From Tetradesmus obliquus (Eukaryota; Chlorophyta; Chlorophyceae; Sphaeropleales; Scenedesmaceae): 64,000 nucleotides of DNA. Below, piece after piece: positions 10,343 to 21,552 of this stretch (the first letter of the stretch is position 1; every line of letters begins with the position of its first letter). The stretch spans positions 1,612,001 to 1,676,000 of the forward strand of contig CP126203.1 of NCBI GenBank assembly GCA_030272155.1, read 5' to 3'. The notes below the pieces were generated by a model. The model searched no databases and was not told the DNA's origin. It saw only the letters and a list, made by a program, of their open reading frames with translations. The translations under genes and the position numbers were made by a program.

Positions 10343-12077
10343 GGGCTCAGCAGCAGCAAATGGCGGGTCAGGGCTAGGAGGTGCCAGCGGATTGAACCCT
10401 GCACGTATACGCCGCACAGCTGTATCCAAGAAATCAAACCTGCAGGAAACTTTACTGCAGCTTGTGTGGTGGCTGGGTTGCAAATTGCTTTGACGTGGAT
10501 TGGCAATCATTGCCACAGGGCGGCCCTGTACTGGTCATAGTAACAGGCATGCCGCAAGGCCTGCACATTGTGATCACTCTTGTTACCATTTTTTGTTACC
10601 ATTTTTTGTTACCATTTCGAAGATACTGCTGACCTTACTCAAGCAGTCTTCCCATATAGGCCTGTGCAAAGGTGCATGCATTCTGCATGCAGCAGCTGCT
10701 GTTGCTGCAGCATCAGTGTGCTCATGCTGCTCTGGTAAACACCATGCTCAACCTTCGCTGAACCAACAGCATTGTTTGCACTGCTGCCAGCAATGTATCT
10801 GAGCTTTGCACACATTGCTGTACACAATGCACAGCAAACACTGCGCTGTCCACACACCAGCTGCGTAAAGCTGCCACCTGACATAACTACTAGACCTGTG
10901 CCAAAGGTGTGCACTGATGGATTGTGGTGGCGCCATATGCAACATATAAAGAAAGTTGCCGAAGCAACATGCGATGCAGATATCTCCTGGTGTCATAACA
11001 AGCTACTGTAACATGCCTTTTGAAGTTGTAACAAGATGATCAGCAACAAGCCACGAAACTTGCAAGAACGCACTATGTGCTTACAACGACCTTGCCGCGA
11101 TGGGGCTGCAAGTCTTCAACTCACGGGCAACTCAGCAGCACGTGGGCTGCACTGGCCTCAGTACTGCTGAGCAACAACACAAAGCAAATCCGTGCATGCG
11201 ACGTTGTCGTGCTTCCCAGGTGCGCAGTAGAGCGACACATCAACATAACTATATTAAACACCACGACACACGACATAAACTGCTTGGCAGCGCAGTGGTC
11301 GCATGGCCGCCAATGCAGAGTGTGTGTGCATCATGCATGCAATGATTGCAGCCGGCAGCAACAGTATTGACAGCATTAGTCCCTAACAACTAGCAACTAA
11401 CTTTGACTGTGCAGCATCTCCCAGCATCTCGTCCAAACCTCGCACACAGCTCAGCCAGCAAGTGGCTGGAACCACAGTGGCACGCAGCGTACCTCCTGAA
11501 ACGTCTGTGTCAGTGTCGAAGCACATGCTGATCAAAGCAAATGCTACACACAGCACCGCTAGAAAGCATCATTTGAGCACCTGCTGCGCAGCATGCCGCT
11601 GAGTGATCTACACAGCCCAAACACCTACAGCAGTTGGTGTGATCGCCAGATGACAGCTATACTTGTGATCTGCCTCGTCTTACCAGCCCACTCTAACCAC
11701 CAATCAACCACAAAAACCAAACAACACACCATTCATCACATCACAAGACACCAAGAGAGCAAAGCGGGCTCTGCCTTGTTGCTGTCAACAGCCCAAACGG
11801 CATGCACCTCCATCTGCAAAGCAGCCCGCGAAACCTATTTGAAGCTGCACGTGCACCTTCTGCTGCATGTCGCAATGAAATCAGGGCTAAGCTGGACCCA
11901 ACACCACACCACACAGCAGCAGTCTGCAGCAAGACGCAACTCAGCCGCTGCAGCATCAGCAGCAGCATTCACCACACTGCACCACATCTGAATCCTGCCT
12001 GTTCGGACACTGAAACTCCACCAACAACACAAATCCAACACACAACCTATTCACAAACTACTCAAACAACTCAACCT
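10291..12077. other. convergent intergenic region
   Basis: Lies between the stop codons of the FKBP gene (plus) and the exonuclease gene (minus), so it should contain both 3' UTRs. It begins with a (CAG)n tract (10301-10340) and has a triple TTTTTTGTTACCA motif at 10588-10615. I see no convincing coding exon. Confidence 0.5.
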
Positions 12078-13859
12078 CTAGCTGAAGAAGGCAGCCCCGC
12101 ACGTGCAGGTCTTCCTGTTGCCCATGCACACGCCCTCATAGCTCGGGTTGGTGCGTGCAAACGACAGCGTGGGTGGCGCATTTAGCATGCGCTCCTGCGC
12201 CTGCTGCCAGGCCTGCTCGTCGCGCTGCAGCTGCTGGTATAAGTTGAACAGCTTGATGCTTTTCAAGGCATCTAGAGCAGCGTTGTGCTGCGAGTTCTCC
12301 AGGTCCCATCCCAGCAGCGCTTTGACCAGGTGGTCTTGGCTGAACACGCTGTAGCTGCTGTAGCGCGGGTTCCACACGCGGTACAGTCCTGCAAGGCAGC
12401 AGACGGACAGGGACAAGCAGAGCATGTCACAGCAACCGTCTCAGAGCAGAGCACGCTGTGTGATGACTGAACTCACTGTAGCTGCTGTTCCACACGCGGT
12501 ACAGCCCTGCAAAGCAAGTAGACAAGCACAGCATGGCACAGCAACCGTCTCAGAGCAGCAATTTGACTAGATGATCTTGATTGAACACGCTGTAGCTGCT
12601 GGACCGCAGGTTCCACACGCGGTACAGTCCTGCAAGGTCGAAACAAGAGGAGCAGGCACATGGTCAACCAACTGCCTCAGGACGATACACAGTGACGGCT
12701 GGTTATTAATGATCATGTGCATCCTGCAAGCTGTTGCACATCCTGCAAGCCGCATTGCGCTTCCTGCAAGCTGTGCTGCACTTCCCGCAAGCTGTGCTGC
12801 ACTTCCTGCAAGCCGTGTTGAGCATCCTGCAAGCTATTGCGCAACCTGCAAGCTGGACTGCGCTTCCTGCAAGCTGTGTCGCATTCCCTGCAAGCCATGT
12901 TTTGTAACCCGGAAGCTGCTGCGCAACCTGCATGCTGCACTGCGCCTCCTGCAAGCTGTGTTGCACTCCCTGCACGCCGTGTTGTGCACCCTGCAAGCTG
13001 CTTCGCTTCCTGCAACCATTACTGCGCTTCCTGCAAGCCGTCAATCCCATCCAGCTCACCTGCTAGGTCCAGGCATGACTTGAAGTCTGTGCCCTCCTTC
13101 AGCCCCAGCCACTGCACATCCTGCAGGATGTTCTGGCCCACCAGCACAGCATCTGCTGGCAGGCAGGAGCGCAGCTGCTGCACGGCATTTGCCAGTGCCA
13201 CGCCTTTTGACTCTATGATGTCTTGAGTGAGCCCTGTGAGTGCTGTGAGGTAGGAGACGACTGGCTTGTCTGGTTTGACCACGATGTCTAGGATGACCTG
13301 CGCAGGTTGAAACATAAAAGTAACAGTTTTGTCACAGTGCTGAGTTTGACTGTGGGTGAGGCGAGAAGCAACAACGGCGGACGATGGGTGATTGCAGCAT
13401 CAGCACAGGTGCTAGCCAAGGTGCCTGACATTGAGCTGCATATTGTCACAGCAACAACACCATATGCTATAAACACATGAGAGTTGAATATAGGGACAGC
13501 ATGCTGTGCTTGTACATCAAGTGTTTCAGCTGGATGCAGTGGCCTGGCAGCCAGGCCTGCCAGCCAGGCTGCACAGTATCTATGCATGCGAGACACAGCA
13601 GGCATGCAGCCAATATCTTATCTACTACCGTAAAAAAGCACTGTTTATAGCTTCTGGTGCTGCATGCATGCACTGCCAGACAAGCTGCTGCTGTTGCTGC
13701 TGCTTCTGCTGCCTGCACACCGACCTGCTCATACTGGTCCACCAGCGCTATCTGCCCGACAGCTCTGCTATGGTGGTCTGTTCCAGTCGCTACGCACTCC
13801 ACATCGATGCTGTAGTAAGCTGCTGGCCCGACCTGATACATGGCTGCGTTTTGTGCCAT
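12078..13859 (-). CDS. DEDDh-family 3'-5' RNA exonuclease
   Basis: Three exons join in phase: 13859-13725, 13297-13060 and 12388-12078 (TAG), giving 227 aa. The catalytic motifs are in order: Exo I in YYSIDVECVATG (D-x-E), Exo II in VGQNILQDVQWLG (D), and Exo III in HNAALDALKSI, with the His five residues before Asp that defines the DEDDh class. A conserved tail MGNRKTCTCGAAFF holds three Cys. The fold resembles the RNase T/Rex family acting on RNA 3' ends; the substrate cannot be read from sequence. The chosen ATG gives a compact exonuclease; an in-frame ATG at 14063 would add 68 residues and possibly an organelle-targeting extension. Intron 2 holds exon 3 echoes and a 21-bp minisatellite. 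Confidence 0.85.
12470..12640 (-). repeat. two 5' echoes of exonuclease exon 3
   Basis: Copies of the exon 3 start (YRVWN...SSYSVF.QDHLVK) lie upstream of the real exon, near 12508 and 12632 on the minus strand, each after a TTGCAG acceptor. The farther copy matches ~70 nt, the nearer ~30 nt. Confidence 0.85.
12720..13045. repeat. ~21-bp minisatellite in exonuclease intron 2
   Basis: About 15 degenerate copies of a unit like CTTCCTGCAAGCTGTGCTGC. They run from just inside the intron after exon 2, where the same motif begins. The Cys-rich ORFs they produce on both strands are not genes. Confidence 0.85.
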
Positions 13860-14264
13860 TGTTGTGGCGAGCAGCGTTTGCAAGCAGCCAGCAATCCGGT
13901 TGTTGCGATAACAGCGAAAGAGGATCCTGGAGAAGCGCCTGTTACGGAACCCTCTGAGAGGTTGATGATTCTTCACAGTTGTTATTTCGTCAAAGGGTTC
14001 TAGTGCAGGAAGTATCTCCTTCGTTCGGCTGTAGTCTCCAGCCAGCCCACAAAACTTCAACACACTTTTCTTGTCACGTTGCCAAGCTCACACTTTGCTG
14101 GAACACCCTGCTGAGCAACCATACCGACACACCCAACTGCTCCACTGCTGCTGCTCTTCCTGTGATCTGCATCACGCATCCAACAGCCATTGGTTTCTGT
14201 AGCTCTGCTAGCCACCTTTTATTTCAGTTGTTCCCTAAAACACATTCAGTGCATAGGACGGACA
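13860..14264. promoter_or_regulatory. divergent promoter region, exonuclease / ICMT
   Basis: Only 405 bp separate the start codons of the minus-strand exonuclease and the plus-strand methyltransferase, so a bidirectional promoter is likely. No TATA box or known algal element is clear. Confidence 0.4.
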
Positions 14265-14649
14265 ATGTGGCAGCTGCTGGTGTTTGCTGGAGCGCTGGTG
14301 TTCTTCCATGCCTCAGAATTCTTGCTTGCAGCAATCTACATGAGAGATGAGCTATCAATGAAGTGTAAGTGCCTGCCGCAGCTGCATAGTAGTGCTCAAC
14401 AACAATCAATGTAACTCTGACATGCTTTTTGGGCTCCTGATAACACCCTGCCTGTTGAAAGATCTTGAAGACTAGCAACACTGCTGTCAGAGCGAGTGAT
14501 CTGCATTCCAAAGACAGCAGCACCAGGAGCAGCAGCAGCGTGTCAAATAGTGGCGTTGAAGAAACCATCACTTGTCCATCTTTGCATCTTACCGCCGTGG
14601 CAGATGATGTGCCTGGTATTGTGCTCGTTGTGTAACAACGATGTGCTTG

Positions 14650-14704
<55 letters not shown>

Positions 14705-15184
14705 ATCTGCCTACCTCCCTGCACTTGCCTGCCTGCAGCGCTGCTGTTCAGCAAAGCGTATCTCATAGCCATGTCATGTGGTGTGCTGGAGTTTCTTCTG
14801 GAAGCTGCATTGCTGCCGGCCATGAAGCAGCTGCATGCTGTTTCCTACTGTGGCCTGGCTCTGCTGGTGCTGGGGGAAGTCATCCGGAAGCTGGCAATGG
14901 TGAGAGCAGCAGGTGACCGCCGCGCACTTTGCAAGTTTCGTGCGGCACTTGGTGACGTGTCGAGGCATGTGCCTGTGCAATGGTGTAGTTGAAGGGTTGT
15001 TGGCAGTTGCTCTGCAAGTGGCTGTTATGCCATGTCTGCATGCGCTGGGGATGCTACTGGAAGTCATCAACTGCCACCTAGCGCACCAACTGCTCTAGCT
15101 GCATCACTGACATCAAACACATGTATGTCGCCAGCTGCGCCTTGAGAACATTGCTGTCGTTGTTGTTTGTCAATTACATGGTGG

Positions 15185-15224
<40 letters not shown>

Positions 15225-16549
15225 TTGTGCTTTGTGCCGTGCTGCGTTGGGCGCCGCCCTCCACCAACGTCCCCCAGGTCACTGCGGCATCAAACTTCAC
15301 ACACAACATTCGGCGCAGCCGGCAGCAAAGCCATGTGCTGGTGACTAGCGGCATCTACAGGTGTGGCCTACTGTGCACAAAGCAGCACGCAGCAGCAACA
15401 CCAGCATACTTGCAACATGAATCCGTACAGACACAACACTGACAATCGCTTCCGGACCAGCATTGCTTGCAGGAAAACGGTTGAGCATTTAGCATGCCTA
15501 AAACTGTCATATTACAATCGCCATACATAAGCTGATAGCCATCAGCAGAAGGCAGCCCTGTGCTATCCATGCAGGAACAAAAACAGCCATGGTTGAAACA
15601 GCTGTCCCTCCAACCAGCAGTCTAGTTCCAGGCAGCCTGCTACACAGCCAATGTCCTGAGCACCAACAGGAGCCGCTGATGCACGCAAACTGTCTCCTGT
15701 GTGCATCTGTCTCATATTGGTGCTCTGGACACTTCGGGTAAAAATAGGACAGCGAAAAAAGATGCCTGCTAACAACATATTCGGTATTGTTTTCACTGCA
15801 AATCATCCCATGTGTCGTTTTTGCCTGCCCTGCCTCCTGCATTATGTCACCCTGTGCAAGTGCAGGTTGGTGCGGCACCCTGGTTACATGGGCTGGTTCA
15901 TCTGGTCGCTGGCAACGCAGCTGCTGCTGGTCAACCCAATTTGCGGCCTGGCTTATGCATACATGGTGAGCAGCAGCTGATGTTTGGGGATCCTTTGCTG
16001 TGTCAGTTTGAACAGTTAGAGGGCCCTACTGGAAGGCAAAGGTCATATATGTTTAGCAGTAGCCTGACTGTAAAGACACTGTGCTGCCTGTACAGTGAAA
16101 GCATACATTGCATGCAGGAACTGTGCTGCAGCTCCATGCACCGCCTGCACGCTTGGTCATCACTAGCAGTTCTTCTGTTTCCCTGCTCACCATACTGCTG
16201 CAAACGCCTCACTTGTCATTCATCTTCTTGTGCCGCAGTCTTGGTGCTTCTTCTACGAGCGCATCCAGTACGAGGAGTGGTACCTGCTGCCCCCCTGCCC
16301 CCCTTGCTGCTGCAACTGCCTTTCGTGTGCCTGCAGTCTCGGTGCTTCCTCTACGCACCGCCTGAGCGCTTGGTCATTGCCGTGATCACCAACAAGTTGT
16401 GTGTCTCCCTGCCCACCGCACTGCTGCAGTCCTGGCGCTTCTTCTACGAGCGCATCCAGTACGAGGAGTGGTACCTGCGCAAGTTCTTTGGCCAGGACTA
16501 CGAGCAGTACGCGCAGGCCACGCGTTCAGGCATCCCTTTCATAGACTGA
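14265..16549 (+). CDS. ICMT: protein-S-isoprenylcysteine O-methyltransferase
   Basis: Five exons join in phase: 14265-14364, 14739-14899, 15278-15360, 15866-15965 and 16430-16549 (TGA), giving 187 aa, close to plant and algal family members. It is mostly hydrophobic with several membrane segments. The family signature is intact: SHVLVTSGIYRLVRHPGYMG (the RHPxY S-adenosylmethionine/lipid-binding motif), a hydrophobic hairpin, then RIQYEEWYLRKFFGQDYEQY and a C-terminal SGIPFI. It should methylate the prenylated C-terminal Cys of CaaX proteins at the endoplasmic reticulum. Echoes of exon 5 lie both before it and just after the stop. Confidence 0.93.
14645..14705 (+). repeat. (TGCC)n microsatellite before ICMT exon 2
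   Basis: About 14 tandem TGCC units in intron 1, ending 33 nt before the acceptor at 14738. They form a pyrimidine-rich run that could serve as the polypyrimidine tract. Confidence 0.9.
16230..16400 (+). repeat. 5' echoes of ICMT exon 5
   Basis: 16239-16289 repeats the exon 5 start almost exactly (SWCFFYERIQYEEWYL) after CCGCAG. A shorter, more diverged copy starts at 16337 after CTGCAG. Both precede the true exon at 16430. Confidence 0.85.
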
Positions 16550-16610
16550 GAAGAGCTGTGCAGCTTCGTCACAGTGTGGGTCAGATGGCGACGCAGTGTC
16601 TGCTGCTGTG

Positions 16611-16677
16611 GTTGGCCAGGACTACGAGCAGTACGCGCAGGCCACGCCTTCAGGCATCCCATTCATAGCCTGAGCAG
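16611..16677 (+). repeat. post-stop echo of ICMT exon 5 end
   Basis: Downstream of the TGA at 16549, a copy of the C-terminal coding end (QDYEQYAQATPSGIPFIA) again ends in TGA. It lies in the presumed 3' UTR. Confidence 0.85.
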
Positions 16678-17925
16678 AATATTGCAGCTTCACCTGGGGC
16701 ATTGCAGCAACAGACAGGGCAGTGTCTTCGCCATGTTGTATGCTGATGAAGTGCATTTGCCGCCACCAGGTACCGCTTTCCTGCAAGGCTCGACAGGCTG
16801 CTTCGAACTCAGAGCATTCGCAGCTGGCAGCATTTGCTGTGAGCCCATGCGCCAAACCCATTTGATTTACCAGGAAAGCAGATGTACTTGGAAGGCTGGG
16901 CTTGCCAGCAGGTGCTCGGAGCAGCTGCACGACCACAGGAAGGTAAGGAAAAGTTGTACTGGTGTGTGCTGGCTTCTGCTGTGCCCAGCTGCCCTATTGT
17001 TGTGGCGGTTGCAGTCAACCATAGCCCGAAGGTCATCATCGGCATTTCAACTCATTCCAGCAGCAATTCACTGCCTTTGCCATTTCGTGGAGTAGCGCGC
17101 TGGGTGCTTCAGCGCTTGCAGGAATATGCATATGTGCATGTGACTGCCTGCTTGCAGCACAGCACTGCACAGGGTGTCTAGATCACATGTGATAACCGCG
17201 CTGTGTTTGACTCCTGACACCTGGTGTCTATGCACTTGCAGGCGAGCAGCACGTCAAGCTAGGCAAGCATGAATGATGGACATCGGTGTCAGCTCATCAT
17301 GCAGCACCCATGGCTGCGGAGAGCCTGCCAGGTGCCTGAGAGGCAGCCAGTTGTGGGTCTCACAAGACCTACAGGAAGCAGCAGGGTTGAACTGGTTTCT
17401 ACGCAGTGGCTTGTTAGATCAATGTGCTGTCAAAGGCCTGAAGTTCAGTAGACCCCATACTGCAGTCTGGTTGCCAGCTGGGCGCCACCATGCGTGTGAG
17501 CCGCTGCATCAAAAGTAAGAGGGTGAACCTGCCTCCTAGGGATCCAGGTCTCCTGTCTGGCGTTTTGAACAGTTTCTAGGCTTTCTTCACGCCGGGCTGC
17601 GTGCAAGCTAGTGGAGTTGCGTGTCAGGTGCACGTAACACAGGGCTCAGGTGTTGACAACTTCTCACACGACTTTGCATCCACAGTCTTCAGTCCGGGAG
17701 GCGAAGTTGGCACTCGCATTTGGTGATTACGTTTCTGTGTATTGTGCTGCGGTGACAATCGCCTGCCCTGCTCATCTGTTCACACGCACACTTTGAACGA
17801 CGTACAGGCGCCCTTGTGAACTCGCTCGCTCCACCTCGTGGTTACATCAACTCCTGCACGAACTTACAGTCAGACATCTTGCTCTGCTGCGAATGCGTGG
17901 TGCATTTGACCAAGCTGGCTAAGGC
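16678..17925. other. intergenic region, ICMT to helical-repeat gene
   Basis: Tandem plus-strand genes flank this stretch, so it should hold the ICMT 3' end and the next promoter. ORFs of 60-170 codons occur but show no domain or splice support. No repeats of note. Confidence 0.4.
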
Positions 17926-18943
17926 ATGCTGCCAGCAGCAGCATCAGCAGGAAGCATTGCCAGGCCCCAGCTAGGATGGGTGCCGAGCACACCGAGCTGC
18001 AGCAAGCCCGTCATCGTAGCACATGTGAGAACTTCAGACAAGCAACCCGCGCTTTGAGATTGTCTACACAAAGTACTTGCATCAGCAGGCTGCGATGCGT
18101 GCACACAGCTTGCCGCTGCATGTCAGCTGCTGCTGCTGCTGCTGCTGCTTATGCTGCTGCTGCTGCTGCTGCTGCTTATGCTGCTGCTGCTGCTGCATGC
18201 CAAGGAAATTTCCTGCGGCACAACATTTCACCTTGTTCCTTAGTATATATCTTCCACGTTTGCTTCTCCGCAGGCTGCCAGGCAAGCATTCACAGCGTGC
18301 CCCTTACTAGGCCATGCCCTCACCACCAGCAGCAGCAGCAGCTGCATCCATGGCACCAGCTTTCTCAGCAGTAGCAGCAGCAGCAGCAGCAAGCGCCGCG
18401 CTGTCATTGCAGCAGACAAAAGGGCCAAGGCCAACCCCTTTGTGGACATCCAGCGTGACCTGCTGCCTGATGGAAAGCCCAACACGCCTTGGCGGCGGCT
18501 GAAGCTGCGCATCCAGACAACCACTTCGCTGCAGGTGGGTTGGAAGGTATGGAGATTTGTTCTGTTTGTGGATGCCATGGGTGTGGGAGGTGGCTGCAGC
18601 TGCGCTTCAGACCACTACCTCGCTGCAAGTGAGTGGATTTGGACAAGGGCAAGCAGCTTTCCCTGCTTGGTTTCATTCATGGGCAGAAAGATGTCCAGCG
18701 TGACCTGCTGCCTGATGGCAAGCCCAACACGCCTTGGCGGCGGCTGAAGCTGCGCATTGAGACCACTACCTCGCTGCAAGTCAGTAGAATAGTGCTGTTA
18801 GTAGCTGGTGTGGGGGCTGTCACGCTGTTGGCACGCCTACTGCTGATTGCCCTGCATGCTATGTGCAGAGTACCCTGCTGCATGCTGGCACGTGCAACTG
18901 CGACAGGCAAGAAGGCCGCATGCACCCACAGAATTTGTGTCAT

Positions 18944-18982
<39 letters not shown>

Positions 18983-19926
18983 AGGGCCTGGCCAGGATCT
19001 ACAGCAGCAGCCGGCACAAGTCGGCAGTGTGGCGGCCCATCCACTCAGCAGGCATCCTCATGCGCCTGGCAGCACTGCAGTACTACAGGTGCGCTGCTGT
19101 ACTGCATGCAGTGCTGCATGTATGCTTGTACCGCGTGCAGTGCTGCATGTGTGCTTATACCGCACGCAGTGCTGCGTGTGTGCTTGTGCTGCAGGCATCC
19201 TCATGCGGCTGGCTGCCCTGCAGTACTACAGGTGCGCTGTGTTACTTTGCTGGTGCGCTGTTGTTACTTTGCTGGTGCGCTGTTGTTACTTTGCTGGTGC
19301 GCTGTTGTCAAGACATGCTGGTGCTTACTTTGTTTTGTGTATGTTGATACAGAGACTGCGTTTGCATACGCATGTTGCGAACTGTCAACACCACTTTCTA
19401 GTCGTTTCTGCGTTGCTGGATACCATCGGGATCTACACACTGCGAGCGCCTGCAAGCAGGCTAGCAGGCTAGCAGTGATTTTGTGTTGCACCCGTTCCAT
19501 TTCCCTGTGCGCTGCGACTCTGCGCAACCATAGTCTTGTCTTCTGTACACTTGTTTGCATTGCAGGCTGGTGCTGCCTCCTCACAGAGCCAGCGAGCAAA
19601 CCTCGGCAGCCGCACACCAGGTGCTGCAGCTGCTCACACCCGACCTAACAGACCCCGCAGTCTGCCGGGTGCTGGATTCGGCACGCCTTGCACAGCTGCT
19701 GGTGGTTTTGTCAGCACTAAACCCTCAACCAGGGCCTGAGGTTTTAGACCCGCTTGTTAGGGAGTTGATGAGAGATGGCGGGAAGAAGCTGCCAGCTAGC
19801 AAGCCTGATCTGTTAGCGGAGCTGGCGGCTGCATTGGCCAGGTTAGAATGGAGGGAGCTGGAGGTATGGCTGGCTGTTGCTGCTGCTGCAAAGGGCTCGC
19901 TGCGGGCTGCAGCACTGCAGCAGCAG

Positions 19927-19969
<43 letters not shown>

Positions 19970-20090
19970 GGGGCGATGAGGAGCAGTGGCAGCATCAGCA
20001 GCAGCAGTGGGGTGATGAGGAGCAGTGGCAGCAGCAGCAGCAATGGGATGCGCAGCAGCCGTGGCTGCAGTTGTCGCTGCAGCAGCAGGA

Positions 20091-20124
<34 letters not shown>

Positions 20125-20347
20125 ACATATCAGGATCCCGCTGCTGCTGCTGCTGCTGCTGCTGTTTGGCAGTCAAGCAGAGACGATTACGGTGATGATG
20201 AGCTTGACAGTGAAGAAGATGAAGGACTTCACGGTGGCTTCTGGGATGAAGTTGACCAGGAAGTTTACCAAGAAGATGAGGAGGAGCTGTACGAGGAAGA
20301 TCCCTCCTACTGGTCACTGACAGCATCACGGAGTGACTTCAGTTACA

Positions 20348-20398
<51 letters not shown>

Positions 20399-20427
20399 TA
20401 CAGCAGGCACATGAAGCTTCCACTGAG

Positions 20428-20460
<33 letters not shown>

Positions 20461-21552
20461 CCAGTCTGGCTGTCTCTCTGCTACCCCAAGCTAGCAGCAG
20501 CGCTAGCTGCAGTGGGGTGTGAAGATGAGGAGCTAATGCAGCTGCTGGGCAATGCTGCTGTGCGGGTGCTGCCACTGCTGAGTGCGTCTGAACTTGCTGA
20601 CTTGGCTTCTGCATATGCACAGCTGGGGCTTCCACATCAGCAGCTGCTACCAGCACTGGCAGCGCAGCTGAAAGAATCTGCCGGCAGCAGCAGCAGCGGC
20701 AGCAGTGGGGTGCAGGGGTTGGCAGCAGCAGAGAGTGAGGTCGCGGCTGTGATACGTGCTGCACATGCGTTGGGGCAGTTAGGGTTTGCGGATGTACAGC
20801 TGGTAGAGGCGGTACAGTCAGCAGTGCTCAGCAGCCGCAGCACATACAGCACAGCACAGCTTGCAGGAGGCACTGATTCGGCACAGGGGTCACTGGCAGC
20901 ACCAGTTGGGACACAGCAGCTTGTGCAGCTGCTGCAGCTGCTGGTACTGAGCGGCTGCACTGGCAGCAGCAGCAGCAGTAATAATGGCAGCGGTGCGGCA
21001 CAGAAGCCTAAGGCTGTTCCTCTGGTAAGATGGGTCTGCAATGCCATTGCCAGCAGTGGCCTAGAGGCATTGCAACCGCAGCAAATGCAGGCGGCAGCAG
21101 CAGCACTAGTGCAGCTGCAGGATCACCCCGAAGCAGCAGCAGCAGCAGCCGCTGTAGTGGGCGCTGCAGCAGTTGCGCGTGCAGAGGAGTGTGGGCCGGA
21201 GGTTTTGGCCGAGGTTTTGTGGGGCTGTGTGACGCTGGGGTGTGCTAATGCTGTGCTGGCAGAGACAGCTGTTGCTGCAGTTGAGAGAGCTGCTGAGAGA
21301 TTGCAGCAGCGGCAGCAGCAGCAGCAGAAGGGGAAGAAGCGTCGTGCAGCCAAGCCAGCAGCAGCAGCAGCAGCAACAGCAGTAGCAGCACCAGCAGCAG
21401 CTGGAGAGTTTCCTGGAGGGGGCGGTTTGCAGCAAGCAGCTGTGCTTGGCTCCAAGCATCAAGCGCAGCTGGTGTTGTCGCTGCAGCAACTCGGCAGGCC
21501 AGACATGGCGCAGCGGGCACTGAATTGCTTTGCGCAGATGTACCCATCATGA
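17926..21552 (+). CDS. Gln/Ala-rich helical-repeat protein, probably organelle-targeted (OPR-like)
   Basis: Four exons join in phase: 17926-18024, 18274-18534, 18985-19088 and 19566-21552 (TGA), giving 816 aa. The start (MLPAAASAGSIARPQLGWVP) resembles a plastid transit peptide. A conserved-looking block follows: KANPFVDIQRDLLPDGKPNT, then RIYSSSRHKSAVWRPIHSAG. The last exon mixes poly-Gln, poly-Ala and poly-Ser runs with an acidic stretch at about residues 360-400 and alpha-helical repeats such as LSASELADLASAYAQLGLPHQ. These resemble octatricopeptide (OPR) repeats, which bind organellar RNAs in green algae. No RAP domain is seen. RNA binding is inferred only from repeat style and targeting. 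The homopolymer runs may vary in length between strains. Confidence 0.65.
18126..18195 (+). repeat. CTG-rich tract in intron 1 of the helical-repeat gene
   Basis: Runs of CTG interrupted by CTTATG lie about 80 nt upstream of the exon 2 acceptor at 18273. Sense-strand CTG, as in other introns here. Confidence 0.85.
18601..18785 (+). repeat. 3' echoes of helical-repeat gene exon 2
   Basis: 18601-18629 repeats the last ~28 nt (TTTSLQ) followed by GTGAGT. 18690-18780 repeats ~90 nt (VQRDLLPDGKPNTPWRRLKL...) followed by GTCAGT. The true donor is at 18535. The longer copy stays open in frame, so it could be an alternative exon. Confidence 0.85.
19098..19310 (+). repeat. minisatellites and 3' echo of exon 3
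   Basis: A ~32-bp repeat (GTGCTGCATGTGTGCTTATA type, 19098-19190) is followed by a 3' echo of exon 3 (19194-19230, ILMRLAALQYY plus GTGCGC). Then a 22-bp repeat (GCGCTGTTGTTACTTTGCTG core) recurs about four times to 19308. Confidence 0.8.
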
